Shown here in pieces: positions 26,353 through 36,045 of a stretch of DNA of 64,000 bases. Under the pieces are notes generated by a model that did not search any database, was not told the DNA's origin, and was given only the letters and a program-made list of their open reading frames with translations. How positions within the stretch are numbered: position 1 is the first letter of the stretch; each line of letters begins with the position of its first letter. The position numbers and the translations under genes were made by a program. The stretch is from Betaproteobacteria bacterium. GTDB taxonomy: Bacteria; Pseudomonadota; Gammaproteobacteria; Burkholderiales; SG8-39. The DNA lies in assembly GCA_016234705.1 (NCBI GenBank), contig JACRAS010000008.1:1-64000 (forward strand), in the 5' to 3' direction.

Positions 26353-26844
26353 TCACGCGCCGCCCATCTGCCGGATCTTCTCCTTGATGCATCGCTCCAC
26401 CGCCGGCTGAACGAATTTGCTCACGTCTCCGCCGAGGGTCGCGATTTCACGCACGATGGTGGCGGAGACGAACATATGCTGCTCGCCGGGCGTGAGGAAC
26501 AGGGTTTCGACATCGGGATAGAGATTACGGGTCATGCCCGCGAGCTGGAACTCGTATTCGAAGTCGGACACGGCGCGCAGGCCGCGCAGGACCACGCGCG
26601 CTTCCTGGGTTTGGATGAAATTCATCAGCAGGCCGCGAAAGCTCTCCACGCGCACGTTGGCGTAGCAGGACAATACCTCGCGCGCCATCGCCAGGCGTTC
26701 CTCCAGGATGAAGAAGGGTTGCTTGGTGCGGCTGTCGGCGACGCCGACGATCACTTCGTCGAACAGCGTCGCCGCGCGCCGCACCAAATCCTCGTGGCCG
26801 CGCGTGAGGGGATCGAATGTTCCGGGATAGACTGCCCTAGTCAT
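26353..26844 (-). CDS. coaD: Phosphopantetheine adenylyltransferase
   Basis: CoaD makes dephospho-CoA from phosphopantetheine and ATP. The 163-aa protein has [19 protein letters not shown] (TxGH motif), [18 protein letters not shown] and the C-terminal [19 protein letters not shown]. Its start overlaps the rsmD stop by 8 nt, so the pair is coupled. Confidence 0.96.
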   Translation of the reverse strand: MTRAVYPGTFDPLTRGHEDLVRRAATLFDEVIVGVADSRTKQPFFILEERLAMAREVLSCYANVRVESFRGLLMNFIQTQEARVVLRGLRAVSDFEYEFQLAGMTRNLYPDVETLFLTPGEQHMFVSATIVREIATLGGDVSKFVQPAVERCIKEKIRQMGGA

Positions 26845-27391
26845 ATGTCACCAAAGTGTAGTGCACCTGTCCGGCGCGGCCGTGCCTGAGTACGCGCCAG
26901 CCGCCCGTCGGTGCGAAAGCCACGGCGCTCTCGACATAGACCCGCGCCTCCGGCCGCAGCAACGGCACGACCTGCGGCAGCGCCTGCCCAAGCAGGGTCG
27001 AACCGAACGGCGGGTCGAGAAACACGACGTCGAAACGCGCAACCGCGTCGGCAGCCGCGGCAGTGGCGAATTCTAGCGCATCCGCACAATGCAATTGCAG
27101 CTTTTTCGCCCCGAGCACCTCGGCGTTGCGGCGCAGCACCTCGCATACGCGGCGGCCTTTTTCCACCATCACCACCGAAGCCGCGCCGCGCGACAGCGCC
27201 TCAAAGCCAAGCGCGCCGCTACCGGCGAACAGGTCGAGACAGCGCTGGCCGCCGAGGTCCTGTCCGAGCCAGTTGAACAGGGTCTCGCGCACGCGGTCGG
27301 CGCTGGGGCGCAGACCCTCGTGGTCGGGAAAGCTGATGCGGCGACCGCGCCAGGCGCCGCCAATGATGCGAACCTGGTTACTTTTCGCCAC
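26837..27391 (-). CDS. rsmD: 16S rRNA (guanine(966)-N(2))-methyltransferase RsmD
   Basis: RsmD methylates G966 of 16S rRNA. The 184-aa product has [16 protein letters not shown], the SAM-binding [18 protein letters not shown] and the catalytic FLDPPFG. It overlaps both neighbours: the M16 peptidase gene's stop at 27378 and coaD's start, consistent with one operon from the M16 pair to coaD. Confidence 0.95.
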   Translation of the reverse strand: MAKSNQVRIIGGAWRGRRISFPDHEGLRPSADRVRETLFNWLGQDLGGQRCLDLFAGSGALGFEALSRGAASVVMVEKGRRVCEVLRRNAEVLGAKKLQLHCADALEFATAAAADAVARFDVVFLDPPFGSTLLGQALPQVVPLLRPEARVYVESAVAFAPTGGWRVLRHGRAGQVHYTLVTYD

Positions 27392-28709
27392 TGCCGACGA
27401 CGACGGTCACCAGATGGTCCGCGCGCACGCGCCGCGCGAACGCCGCGCGCACGTCGGCCACGCTGACTTTCTCGACCCGGGCGGTAAAATCGTCCAGCCA
27501 GGCGAGCGGCAGCCGGTAATAACCGATCAGCGCGACCTGCTCCAGCAGCTTGCGGTTGCTGTCTATACGCAGCGCGAATCCGCCGACCAGATTCTGCTTG
27601 GCCGCCTTCAGCTCGGCCGCGCTCGGCCCGCGGGCGAGGAATTCGTCGAGCACGACACGCACCCTCGCCAGCGCCTCCTCCGCCTGCTCTTTCTTGGTCT
27701 GCAGCCCGACCTGAAACGGGCCTTCCTGCGCCAGCGGCAGGAAATAGCTGTAGACGCTGTAGGCGTAGCCGCGCTTCTCGCGCACCTCGAGGTAGAGGCG
27801 TGAAACGAAGCCGCCGCCGCCGAGGACGTAATTGCCCACCAGCAGCGGGAAATAGTCCGGGTCGTCGCGCGTCATTGCCGGCAGACCAAGCAGGATGTGG
27901 CTTTGCGATGCCGGGTGCGCCATGCGCAGCGTCTGGCCGGTCGGCTGGTTCACCGCCGGAAGCGGGGCCGGCGCGCCAGGCGCGCGCGGCAGTCCCGCGG
28001 TGAGTTGCTCGGCGATGCGCTCGGCGAGCGCGCGATCGGCGTCGCCGAGGATGGTGACCACAGCGCGCCCGGCGACGTAGTTCGCGCGATAGAAGTTTTC
28101 AACATCGGCGCGTTCGATGCGCAGTACGGTCTCGCGCGTCGGCGCCAACGCATACGGATGCGTTCCATAGAGCAGGCGGTAAAAAGCCTTGCTGGCGATC
28201 GCATCGGGCTTGGTCTCATCCTCCTTGACGGCATCGACCAGGCGCGCCTTCTCGCGCGCAACCGCCGCCTCCGGGAATGCCGGCGTCTGCAGGATTTCGG
28301 CCAGCGTCGCGAGCGCCTGCGCACGCTCGCGTTCGCTCGACAGGGTGCGCAGGGAAAGTCCGGCGCGATCGCGGTCCACGCTTCCGCCCAGTTGCGCGCC
28401 GACATCGGCGATGCGACGGCCGAGCTCCTCCTCCGAGCGGGCGGCAGATCCGGCCTTGACGAGTGCATGGGTAAGCCCGCCGAGCCCGGCCTTGTCGGCC
28501 GGGACGCGCCGCCCGCCGGCGTCGAAATCGACGTTGATGTCGAGCATGGGAATGCTGCGGCTTTCGACGAAATAGACGCGCGCCCCGGAGGAGGTGGTCC
28601 AATGCTGGATCGGCAGCGCGGCCTGCGCCGCGCACGCCGCAATCCACAATGCCGCCGCCAATACCAGACGAACCAGGTTTTTTCCCTCGTTATTCACGTC
28701 CCTCGCCAC
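27378..28709 (-). CDS. M16-family peptidase-like protein, non-catalytic subunit
   Basis: The 443-aa protein has a signal peptide (LVLAAALWIAACAAQA) and two M16 lobes. Where HxxEH should be, the sequence reads LTHALVKAGSAARSEEELG, so the zinc site is missing. This matches the inactive partner of paired M16 peptidases. The start is a GTG one base after the stop of the active partner, so both are probably made together and dimerise in the periplasm. The C-terminal lobe with RLYLEVREKRGYAYSVYS carries the family's Arg/Tyr substrate-binding pair. Confidence 0.9.
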   Translation of the reverse strand: MARDVNNEGKNLVRLVLAAALWIAACAAQAALPIQHWTTSSGARVYFVESRSIPMLDINVDFDAGGRRVPADKAGLGGLTHALVKAGSAARSEEELGRRIADVGAQLGGSVDRDRAGLSLRTLSSERERAQALATLAEILQTPAFPEAAVAREKARLVDAVKEDETKPDAIASKAFYRLLYGTHPYALAPTRETVLRIERADVENFYRANYVAGRAVVTILGDADRALAERIAEQLTAGLPRAPGAPAPLPAVNQPTGQTLRMAHPASQSHILLGLPAMTRDDPDYFPLLVGNYVLGGGGFVSRLYLEVREKRGYAYSVYSYFLPLAQEGPFQVGLQTKKEQAEEALARVRVVLDEFLARGPSAAELKAAKQNLVGGFALRIDSNRKLLEQVALIGYYRLPLAWLDDFTARVEKVSVADVRAAFARRVRADHLVTVVVGSGEK

Positions 28710-28710
28710 T

Positions 28711-30093
28711 TCAGTGCCTCACGCCCGGCGGCGCCGGCCGCGGTGTCGCCCGGTCCAGCGGTTGCGGCTCGAGCACGACCACGGTGAGATCATCGTCGAC
28801 GAAGTACTGCTTCGCCACGGCGCGCACCTGCTCGGCGCTTACCGCTTTGATGCGCTCGAGCACGCGGTCGATGTCCGTGTGCGACAAACCGGCGGTTTCG
28901 AACTGACCGATCTCCATGGCCTGGCCAAAAATCGAATCGCGCTTGAATATCTGGCTCGCCACCACTTGCGCCTTAACCCGATCGAGTTCCTCCGCGCTCA
29001 CGCCGCCTTCGACCAGGCGCGCGAGCTCGGCGCGCAGCCCCGTTTCCAGCTCGGCGGCGCTCCTGCCCTGGCTCGGGGTCCCATCCAGATAACACATCCC
29101 CGGGCCGCGCGCCGTGGCGTCATAGCCTGCGCCGACGGAGCTGGCGATGCGGCTGTTTCGCACCAGCGACTGATTGAGCCGTGCCGATTCGTTGCCGTCG
29201 AGCACGCCGGCGAGTACTTCCAGCGCATACGGCTGCCAATCCTTGCCCACGTCGCGCAGCACCGGGCATTTCCAGCCCATCAACAGATAGGGCAATTCAG
29301 CCGGGGCTTTGACCACCAGACGGCGCGTGCCGCGCTGCTGCGGTTCGAGCTGGGGCTTGCGCTCGGGCAAGGGCCCGGCCTTGATCCGGCCGTAATATCT
29401 TTGCGCCAGCGCGAATACCTCCTCCGTCCTGACGTCGCCCACCACCACCACGAAGGCGTTGTTGGGCACGTACCAGCGCGCGTACCAGTTGCGCGCGTCG
29501 ACATAGTTCATGCTCTCCAGGTCATTCATCCAGCCGATCACCGGACGGCGATAGGGGTGGGCGAAATAAGCCGCGGCATTGAGCGCCTCGGCCACCAGGG
29601 CATGCGGCTGGTCTTCGGTGCGCAGGCGCCGCTCCTCCATCACCACTTTGATCTCGCGCGAGAACTCGGCCTCGGTCACCAGCAGATTGGACATGCGGTC
29701 GGCCTCCAGCTGCATCATCTGGGGCAGCGCGGCCTTCGGCACCTGCTGGAAATAGGCGGTGTAGTCGCGGTTGGTAAACGCATTTTCGCGGCCGCCGGCG
29801 GCGGCGATTCGGCGCGAAAACTCACCGCTCTTGATGGTCTTGGTGCCCTTGAACATCATATGTTCGAGAACGTGCGCGACGCCGCTCTCGCCGCTCACCT
29901 CGTCCATGCTGCCGGCGACGTACCAGACCATGTGCACCACGGTGGGGGCGCGATGGTCTTCTTTCACGATCACGCGCAGGCCGTTGGCGAGCTTGCGTTC
30001 CTGCACGGCGCTCGGCGCGCCGACGGCGCCCGCCGCCAAGACCACCGCAAGAAACGCGAACAAAAAGCGAAACATCGGAATTCTCATCGACAC
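28711..30093 (-). CDS. M16-family zinc peptidase, catalytic subunit
   Basis: This is a 460-aa exported pitrilysin-like peptidase. The signal peptide is followed by the inverted zinc motif HVLEHMMFKGT (HxxEH) and the downstream Glu region REIKVVMEERRLRTEDQP. The order and overlap with the inactive partner downstream match the two-component M16 systems divergent from ftsY in betaproteobacteria. Expected role: periplasmic peptide degradation. Confidence 0.93.
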   Translation of the reverse strand: MSMRIPMFRFLFAFLAVVLAAGAVGAPSAVQERKLANGLRVIVKEDHRAPTVVHMVWYVAGSMDEVSGESGVAHVLEHMMFKGTKTIKSGEFSRRIAAAGGRENAFTNRDYTAYFQQVPKAALPQMMQLEADRMSNLLVTEAEFSREIKVVMEERRLRTEDQPHALVAEALNAAAYFAHPYRRPVIGWMNDLESMNYVDARNWYARWYVPNNAFVVVVGDVRTEEVFALAQRYYGRIKAGPLPERKPQLEPQQRGTRRLVVKAPAELPYLLMGWKCPVLRDVGKDWQPYALEVLAGVLDGNESARLNQSLVRNSRIASSVGAGYDATARGPGMCYLDGTPSQGRSAAELETGLRAELARLVEGGVSAEELDRVKAQVVASQIFKRDSIFGQAMEIGQFETAGLSHTDIDRVLERIKAVSAEQVRAVAKQYFVDDDLTVVVLEPQPLDRATPRPAPPGVRH

Positions 30094-30152
30094 CCTTCTG
30101 CTAAAATCGCCGCGTATCTTAGCGGTTTTTGCAGCCAGCCGCGTGGGCTTTC

Positions 30153-31094
30153 ATGTTCAGTTTCCTCAAAAAATCTACCGAAACGGCAACGCTTTCACCC
30201 TGGAGTGAACGACTCAAGGCCGGTCTGACGCGCACGCGCGCGCAGATCGGCGGTTTGTTCGGCGGCGGCAAGATCGACGCCGCGCTGTACGAAGAGCTGG
30301 AATCCGCCCTGCTTTGCGCCGACACGGGGGTGGCGGCAACCCAGTTCCTGTTGGAAAACTTGCGCCAGCAAGTGAGAAAAAAGGGACTCACCGAACGCCG
30401 CGAGCTCAAGGTCGCACTGCAGGAAGCACTTGCGACTCTGATCGCGCCGCTGGAGCGGCCGCTGGCGGCGGAAGGACACCGCCCCTTCATCATCATGCTG
30501 GCCGGGGTCAACGGCGCCGGCAAGACCACTTGCATCGGCAAACTGGCGAAATATTTCCAGGCGCAGGGAAAAAGTGTGCTGCTCGCCGCCGGGGACACTT
30601 TCCGCGCCGCGGCGCGCGAGCAGCTCACGATCTGGGGCGAGCGCAATCAGGTTGCGGTGATTGCCCAGCAGGGCGGCGATCCGGCGGCGGTGATTTTCGA
30701 CGCAATCCAGGCGGCGCGCGCGCGCAATATCGACATCGTGCTCGCCGATACGGCCGGGCGGCTGCCGACGCAACTGCACCTGATGGAAGAAATCCGCAAG
30801 GTGAAGCGGGTCATAGCCAAAGCCGACGCGAGCGCGCCGCACGAGGTGCTGCTGGTGCTGGATGCCAATACCGGCCAGAACGCGCTCAGCCAGGTGAAGG
30901 CCTTCGACGACGCGATGGGGCTGACCGGCCTCATCCTGACCAAGCTCGACGGCACGGCCAAGGGCGGGGTAATCGCCGCCATCGCGAGAGAGCGCCCGGT
31001 GCCCATCCGCTTTGTCGGCATCGGCGAGGGCATAGACGACCTGCGCCCGTTCCTGGCGCGGGACTTCGCCGCCGCCTTGTTCGATTCGGACTGA
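30153..31094 (+). CDS. ftsY: Signal recognition particle receptor FtsY
   Basis: FtsY is the SRP receptor GTPase that docks ribosomes at the membrane. I chose the ATG at 30153 (MFSFLKKSTET); the frame opens at 30129. The NG domain is complete: GVNGAGKTTCIGKLA (G1), DTFRAAAREQL, LADTAGRLP (G3), LTKLDGTAKGG (G4) and IRFVGIGEGIDDL. The acidic A domain is almost absent, about 20 residues, as in many betaproteobacteria. It is followed by ftsE 25 nt later. Confidence 0.96.
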   Translation: MFSFLKKSTETATLSPWSERLKAGLTRTRAQIGGLFGGGKIDAALYEELESALLCADTGVAATQFLLENLRQQVRKKGLTERRELKVALQEALATLIAPLERPLAAEGHRPFIIMLAGVNGAGKTTCIGKLAKYFQAQGKSVLLAAGDTFRAAAREQLTIWGERNQVAVIAQQGGDPAAVIFDAIQAARARNIDIVLADTAGRLPTQLHLMEEIRKVKRVIAKADASAPHEVLLVLDANTGQNALSQVKAFDDAMGLTGLILTKLDGTAKGGVIAAIARERPVPIRFVGIGEGIDDLRPFLARDFAAALFDSD

Positions 31095-31119
31095 GCTTGC
31101 GCTTATTCCCCGCTCCCCG

Positions 31120-31773
31120 ATGATCAGCTTCAGCCAGGTGCGCAAGAGTTATCGCGGCGGCCACGAGGCGCTCGCCGAACTCTCCTTCAGTATCGAAACG
31201 GGCGAGCTGGTGTTCATTACCGGCCGCTCGGGCGCAGGCAAGAGCACGCTGCTCAAGCTGATCCCGGCGATCGAGCGTCCGACCAGCGGCACCGTGCTGG
31301 TGAACGGCCAGAACATCGGCAGCATGCGCCGCCCCGCGATCCCTTACCTGCGGCGCAACCTGGGGCTCATTTTCCAGGACCAGAAGCTGCTCTACGACAG
31401 GAGCGCGTTCGACAACGTCATGCTGCCGCTCGCCTTCACCGGCCACGCGCACAAGGACGCGGCGCGGCGCGCGCGCGCGGCACTGGACAAGGTCGGCCTG
31501 CTGGCGCGGGAAAAGGCCAATCCGATCACACTCTCCGGAGGGGAGCAGCAGCGCCTGTGCATCGCCCGCGCCGTGGTCAACCGCCCCAGCATCCTGCTCG
31601 CCGACGAACCGACCGCCAGCCTCGACTCCGCCTCGGCCGCCGAGGTCATGGAGATGTTCCGCTCGTTCAACCAGGTCGGCGTGACGGTGCTGATCGCGAC
31701 CCACGATGAAGCTTTGGTACAACGCCTCAATCCGCGCGTGCTGACGCTCAAGCAAGGCAGGCTGGAGCCGTGA
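31120..31773 (+). CDS. ftsE: Cell division ATP-binding protein FtsE
   Basis: FtsE is the ABC ATPase of the FtsEX complex, which activates septal amidases through EnvC. The 217-aa protein has Walker A (GRSGAGKST), Q-loop (GLIFQDQKLL), signature (LSGGEQQRLCIARA) and Walker B (ILLADEPTASLD). Its stop overlaps the ftsX GTG as GTGA. An envC gene lies at 45.5 kb in this window. Confidence 0.96.
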   Translation: MISFSQVRKSYRGGHEALAELSFSIETGELVFITGRSGAGKSTLLKLIPAIERPTSGTVLVNGQNIGSMRRPAIPYLRRNLGLIFQDQKLLYDRSAFDNVMLPLAFTGHAHKDAARRARAALDKVGLLAREKANPITLSGGEQQRLCIARAVVNRPSILLADEPTASLDSASAAEVMEMFRSFNQVGVTVLIATHDEALVQRLNPRVLTLKQGRLEP

Positions 31774-32675
31774 TCGCCTGGCTGCGCCAGCACTGGCAGA
31801 CTTTCAACCTGACGCTGGCACGCCTGGCCGGCAATCCCCTGGCGACGCTGCTCAACGTCACGGTGATCGGCGTGGCCCTGGCGCTGCCACTTGGCGGCTA
31901 CCTGCTGCTGCAGAACCTGGGCAGCGTCACGCGCCAGGTTAGCGGCAATCCGCAAGTCAGCCTGTTTCTCGCACCCGAGGCGGGCAAGGCCGATATCGCC
32001 GCGCTGGAGGCCCGATTGAAGCAGATCCCCGGCGTGCGCGCGCTGCGCTTCATTCCGCGCGAACAAGCGCTGGAGGGCCTCAAGCGCTCGGAGAACACGG
32101 CCGATGTCATCGCCACGCTGCAGGTCAACCCTCTGCCCGATGCCTTCGTGCTCGAAACCGGCGGCAGCGCGGCGGAGCTGGAAAGACTGGAACCCGAACT
32201 GAAGGCCTTGCCCAAGATCGCCCACGTGCAACTCGATTCGGCCTGGGTGAAAAGACTGGAAACGCTGATCGAGCTAGGCCGGACGGCGGTGTTGATCCTC
32301 GCCACCCTGCTCGCCTTCGGCCTGATAGCGGTGACTTTCAACACCATACGGCTGCAGATCCTGACGCAGAAAGACGAGATTGAAGTGAGCAAGCTGATCG
32401 GCGCGACCGACGCCTTCATCCGACGCCCGTTTTTCCACCTGGGCCTCATACAAGGTGCGCTCGGGGGCCTGGCCGCCCTCGCCATCGTCTACCTGTGCAA
32501 GCTCATCCTCAACCGGAGCATCCTGGAGTTGGCGCAGCTTTACGGCTCGGACTTCAGACTCGGATTCTTCGGTTTCTCAGACTGTCTCGCCCTGCTCGTC
32601 TTTGCTGCCTTTCTCGGGTGGCTGGGCGCCTATATGTCAGTAAGCAGACACTTAGCCGATATAGAGCCCAGGTAA
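31770..32675 (+). CDS. ftsX: Cell division permease FtsX
   Basis: FtsX is the membrane partner of FtsE. The 301-aa product starts at a GTG overlapping the ftsE stop. Helix 1 is about 22-44, followed by a periplasmic domain of about 120 residues and three more helices, including [53 protein letters not shown] is the family signature loop. Order ftsY-ftsE-ftsX-rpoH is the classical proteobacterial one. Confidence 0.95.
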   Translation: MIAWLRQHWQTFNLTLARLAGNPLATLLNVTVIGVALALPLGGYLLLQNLGSVTRQVSGNPQVSLFLAPEAGKADIAALEARLKQIPGVRALRFIPREQALEGLKRSENTADVIATLQVNPLPDAFVLETGGSAAELERLEPELKALPKIAHVQLDSAWVKRLETLIELGRTAVLILATLLAFGLIAVTFNTIRLQILTQKDEIEVSKLIGATDAFIRRPFFHLGLIQGALGGLAALAIVYLCKLILNRSILELAQLYGSDFRLGFFGFSDCLALLVFAAFLGWLGAYMSVSRHLADIEPR

Positions 32676-32735
32676 AAGGCCTAAGAAAAGCAATTCCAGC
32701 ATTGCACGCCGGAACCGTTGGAACTTCTCCGGCTA

Positions 32736-32762
32736 TTGGCACTCTACTCGCAAGAGTGCTAA
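32736..32762 (+). promoter_or_regulatory. CIRCE operator (HrcA binding site) upstream of rpoH
   Basis: TTGGCACTC, nine bases, GAGTGCTAA matches the CIRCE consensus TTAGCACTC-N9-GAGTGCTAA with one mismatch. It overlaps a candidate sigma-70 promoter (TTGGCA at 32736, TAAACT at about 32760) and lies 83 nt upstream of the rpoH ATG. HrcA control of rpoH has been proposed for betaproteobacteria from comparative genomics. Confidence 0.88.
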
Positions 32763-32844
32763 ACTTATAAGGTGTGAATGTTGCGTTGCAGCGGCAGAGG
32801 TCGAAAGCGCGTCCGCCAACGCTCCGTTTAGGAGATATCGAGAG

Positions 32845-33693
32845 ATGAGCCAAGTATTCGCGTTACCCGTGCCTTCCCTGGTTGGAAGCCTGGAAACCTA
32901 TATCGCTACCGTGAACCGTTTTCCCCTGCTGACGGCGGAGGAAGAGTTGCGCCTTGCGCGCAAGCTGCGCGACGAGAACGACCTCGATGCCGCGCGCGCT
33001 TTGGTGGTATCGCATCTGCGTGTGGTGGTCGCCATCGCCCGCGGCTACCTCGGCTACGGCCTGCCGCACGCCGATCTGATTCAGGAAGGCAACATCGGCC
33101 TGATGAAGGCGGTGAAACGCTTCGATCCGGAGCGCAACGTGCGTCTGGTGTCCTTCGCCATTCACTGGATCAAGGCCGAAATGCACGAGTTCATCCTGAA
33201 GAACTGGCGCCTGGTGAAAATCGCCACCACCAAGGCTCAGCGCAAGCTGTTCTTCAATCTGCGCTCGATGAAAAAAGGCCTCGGGCCGCTGACGCAGGAG
33301 GCGGTCGAGGACATGGCGAAGCAACTGCGCGTGAAACCGGAAGAAGTCAGGGAAATGGAAATGCGGCTCTCCGGCCAAGACGTCTCCATGGAAACCGGCG
33401 ACGACGACGAGGATGCCTACGCCCCCATCGCCTACCTGTCCGATCCGGACAAGGAGCCCTCGCTCCTGCTTGAATCGGAGGAAACCGAGCGCGACGGCGC
33501 GCAGGGCCTGCAAGCGGCGCTGGCGAGTCTGGATGAACGCAGCCGCCGCATCATCGAAGCGCGCTGGCTGCGCGAGAAAGATCCGGCGACGCTGCATGAC
33601 CTCGCGGCCGAGTTCAAGGTTTCGGCCGAGCGCATCCGCCAAGTCGAAGCCAAGGCAATGCAGAAAATGAAGGGACTGTTGGCGGCGGCGTAA
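32845..33693 (+). CDS. rpoH: RNA polymerase heat-shock sigma factor RpoH (sigma-32)
   Basis: The 282-aa sigma factor has region 1.2 ([19 protein letters not shown]), region 2 ([36 protein letters not shown]), the RpoH box [12 protein letters not shown] that distinguishes sigma-32, and region 4 helix-turn-helix ([25 protein letters not shown]). RBS GGAG is 10 nt upstream. The CIRCE operator suggests HrcA represses its transcription. A candidate sigma-32 promoter for hslVU occurs at 57.7 kb. Confidence 0.97.
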   Translation: MSQVFALPVPSLVGSLETYIATVNRFPLLTAEEELRLARKLRDENDLDAARALVVSHLRVVVAIARGYLGYGLPHADLIQEGNIGLMKAVKRFDPERNVRLVSFAIHWIKAEMHEFILKNWRLVKIATTKAQRKLFFNLRSMKKGLGPLTQEAVEDMAKQLRVKPEEVREMEMRLSGQDVSMETGDDDEDAYAPIAYLSDPDKEPSLLLESEETERDGAQGLQAALASLDERSRRIIEARWLREKDPATLHDLAAEFKVSAERIRQVEAKAMQKMKGLLAAA

Positions 33694-33726
33694 GTGTTCA
33701 CCGCGCCTGCAGCCCCTCAGCGCCTA

Positions 33727-34326
33727 TTATCCCTGCTTGAGCAAAATGCGCAGATCGGCGACCAGATTCGCGCCGCCGTCGCCATGCCGCACGAATAACC
33801 GGACTCGCCCCTGGGGGTCGAATACATAGCTTCCGGCGGTGTGGTCCACCGTGTAACTGCTGGGCGTAGTGCCGGGTTGCTTCTGGTAGAACACGCGGAA
33901 TTCCTTCGCCGTCCTGGCGGTGGTCTCCAGGTCGCCATATAGCCCTAGAAACCCAGGGTCGAAGGCTGGAACATAGCTGGACAGCAACTCGCGCGTATCG
34001 CGCTCCGGATCGACGGTGACAAACAGCATCTGCACCCGCGGCGCGTCCGTCCCGAGCTGCTGCAGCACCGCCTTCATCTCCAGCATCGTGGTGGGGCAGA
34101 CGTCGGGGCATTGCGTATAGCCGAAAAACATCACCACCACCTTGCCGCGAAAGTCCGCCAGCGTGCGTGTCTTGCCGTTATGGTCGATCAGGCGGAAATC
34201 CTTGCAGCAGTCGGCGCCCGTAACATCGGTGTTCTTGAACCCGGGCTGGGACGGGAAGCAGCCGGCCAACGAAAGCACGAAGAGCGTTGCGCTCAGGAAG
34301 CGCAAGGTTTTAAATTCACACGTCAT
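33727..34326 (-). CDS. SCO1/SenC-family copper protein
   Basis: The 199-aa lipoprotein (LSLAGCFPSQ) has a thioredoxin fold. The copper/redox motif TQCPDVCPTTMLEM (CxxxC) and the distal His in VDHTAGSYVFDP are both present. SCO proteins deliver copper to the CuA centre of cytochrome oxidase subunit II. In related genomes it directly follows ctaB; here 3.5 kb of accessory genes separates them, and subunit II itself is a chimera lacking CuA, so the original client is missing at this locus. Confidence 0.92.
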   Translation of the reverse strand: MTCEFKTLRFLSATLFVLSLAGCFPSQPGFKNTDVTGADCCKDFRLIDHNGKTRTLADFRGKVVVMFFGYTQCPDVCPTTMLEMKAVLQQLGTDAPRVQMLFVTVDPERDTRELLSSYVPAFDPGFLGLYGDLETTARTAKEFRVFYQKQPGTTPSSYTVDHTAGSYVFDPQGRVRLFVRHGDGGANLVADLRILLKQG

Positions 34327-34680
34327 GGCGTCGCCCGGTGATCATTGCGGATTTGTAACAAAAAATTTTCGAATAGGGCTGGTTTACAGCCGGTTACAGA
34401 AGCGCTCCGCGAGGAGGTGCCCCGGCGCGTTACTGGTCACATGATAGCGCCAATCGCCGCACACATCTCCCTTTCTCGATGCCATCTCGGGGGACGACGC
34501 CTTCACGCCTCTACGAGGTAGTTTGTGGGCTGCACTCCCGACCGGGCGCCACGCGGCGGGACCTACCGGCCGCGCAACCCAAGTGCAAGCGCTCTCTACC
34601 AATGCGCGGACCGGCATGCGCCGGAATTGCGGTCAACGCCGGGTGGGTAAACCATGGAGTGTCCGATATCCGTCCCCGCA
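34327..34680. other. 354-bp stretch without a recognisable gene
   Basis: No ORF here resembles a known protein. The sequence contains an A-run near sco's start, several GC-rich partial palindromes and no terminator or tRNA that I can see. It marks the left edge of the accessory block inserted between sco and ctaB. Confidence 0.5.
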
Positions 34681-35841
34681 TTAACCCAGCGGTCGAACAT
34701 CCGCAACAATCCGCTGCCAGCTCAGCGCGCGCACGTTTTTTGCCAACGCAAACGTATCGCTACCCGCGTGAACCAGCGTCAGTGCTCCGAGTTTGAGGTC
34801 GTTCATCGCCGAGCGCATGGACGGGGTCATGGCCGGGGCCGTAGTCCGCTTGATCTCGAATCCCAGGCGCTCGCGACCGCGCACCACCAACAGGTCCAGT
34901 TCCGCGCCGGTGTGCGTGCGCCAGAAGTAGCACTCCTCGGGGCGTGTGCCAAGCTGCTGCACCAGTTGATCGAGGATGAATCCTTCCCATGAGGCGCCGA
35001 GCTTGGGATGATGCTCGAGGTCCGCCTTCCCCGGCAGGTTCAACAGCGCGTGCAGTAGACCGGAATCACTTACATAGACTTTGGGCGCGCGCACCTGCCT
35101 CTTCCCGATATTCTCGTGCCAAGGCAGGAGTTGCCGGATCACCATCGCTGCGCTGAGCTTGTCGAGATAGCCGCGCACGGTGGTATCGGCAACGCCGAAC
35201 GAGCGGCCGAACTCCGAGGCATTCCACAGTTGCGCGTGACGATGCGCGAGCATCGTCCAGAAGCGCCGCATGGTCTCGGCGCCGACGTTGACGCCGAGCA
35301 TCGGCAGGTCCCGCTCCAGAAACGTGCGCAGGAACGAGACGCGCCATTGCATGCTTTGTGCGTCCGTGCGGCCGAGGAACGAGCGGGGGAATCCCCCGCG
35401 CAGCCAGAGCCGCGATCCCATTCGCGCGCCGACCTCGCGCAGCGACAGACCGGGCAAAGCGTAGTAAGCGATGCGTCCGGCGAGCGACTCCGAGCTCTGC
35501 CGCAGGAGTTCGGGCGAAGCGCTGCCCAGCACCAAGAACTTCGCCTTGCGCGGCCTGCGGTCGGCAAGTATCCGCAGCGCCGGAAACAGCTCCGGCCGGC
35601 GCTGGATCTCATCGAGCACGACTAGGCCGGCGAGCTCGGACAGAGCCAGCATCGGGTCAGCCAGGCGCGCGCGCGCGCCCGAATCCTCCAGGTCGAAGCG
35701 CGTGCCGCGTCCCGCGGCGCGGCGCAGCAACTCGTTCGCGAGCGTAGTCTTGCCGGTCTGGCGTGCGCCGAGTATGGCCACCACCGGATAGCGCGCGAGC
35801 AACCGGGACAGTTCATCGAGATGATGCGTCCGAGCGATCAT
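34681..35841 (-). CDS. AAA-type ATPase with DUF4143 domain
   Basis: The 386-aa protein has Walker A GARQTGKTT (25-33), Walker B LVVLDEIQRR (74-82) and sensor-like GSASPELLR. A helical/winged-helix middle includes FRTFLERDLPMLG-like sequence and WNASEFGRSFGVADTTVRGYL. The C-terminal DUF4143 region has a PD-(D/E)xK-like pattern: EGFILDQL, AELDLLVVRG and GFEIKRT. Such ATPases are common accessory genes of unproven role, linked in the literature to defence or TA-like behaviour. I chose the ATG at 35841 because an extended -10 (TGGTACACT) ends 8 nt before it; the ATG at 35859 lies inside a palindrome. Confidence 0.85.
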   Translation of the reverse strand: MIARTHHLDELSRLLARYPVVAILGARQTGKTTLANELLRRAAGRGTRFDLEDSGARARLADPMLALSELAGLVVLDEIQRRPELFPALRILADRRPRKAKFLVLGSASPELLRQSSESLAGRIAYYALPGLSLREVGARMGSRLWLRGGFPRSFLGRTDAQSMQWRVSFLRTFLERDLPMLGVNVGAETMRRFWTMLAHRHAQLWNASEFGRSFGVADTTVRGYLDKLSAAMVIRQLLPWHENIGKRQVRAPKVYVSDSGLLHALLNLPGKADLEHHPKLGASWEGFILDQLVQQLGTRPEECYFWRTHTGAELDLLVVRGRERLGFEIKRTTAPAMTPSMRSAMNDLKLGALTLVHAGSDTFALAKNVRALSWQRIVADVRPLG

Positions 35842-35853
35842 GGGCTGGGAGTG

Positions 35854-35894
35854 TACCATGAAAATTCGGTTGTAATAACCGAGATTTCATGGTG
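35854..35894 (-). promoter_or_regulatory. Palindromic operator and leaderless-type promoter of the DUF4143 ATPase
   Basis: An inverted repeat with 18-nt arms (16 matches; core CGGTT-ATTAC-AACCG) spans the region just upstream of the ATPase. The extended -10 TGGTACACT at its inner edge would start transcription at or within a few bases of the ATG at 35841, giving a leaderless or near-leaderless mRNA. The palindrome would allow autoregulation. Confidence 0.5.
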
Positions 35895-36045
35895 TAGAAA
35901 GGCGATGAATCCTCTGAAAAGCGGATGCTACTGAGAAGCGGAGCGAAAATCGCCGGGCCGCCGCCCTTGAACCGACAGTTCGGTACCCTGGTGCTGGAAG
36001 CTGCCCACGCCCGACAGGTCGCGCGCGGCCTGTTCAACTCGGATC

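Noticed and set aside
34384-34617. A 77-codon minus-strand ORF downstream of the DUF4143 ATPase gene
   Set aside because: No domain, no ribosome-binding site and atypical composition; treated as non-coding.
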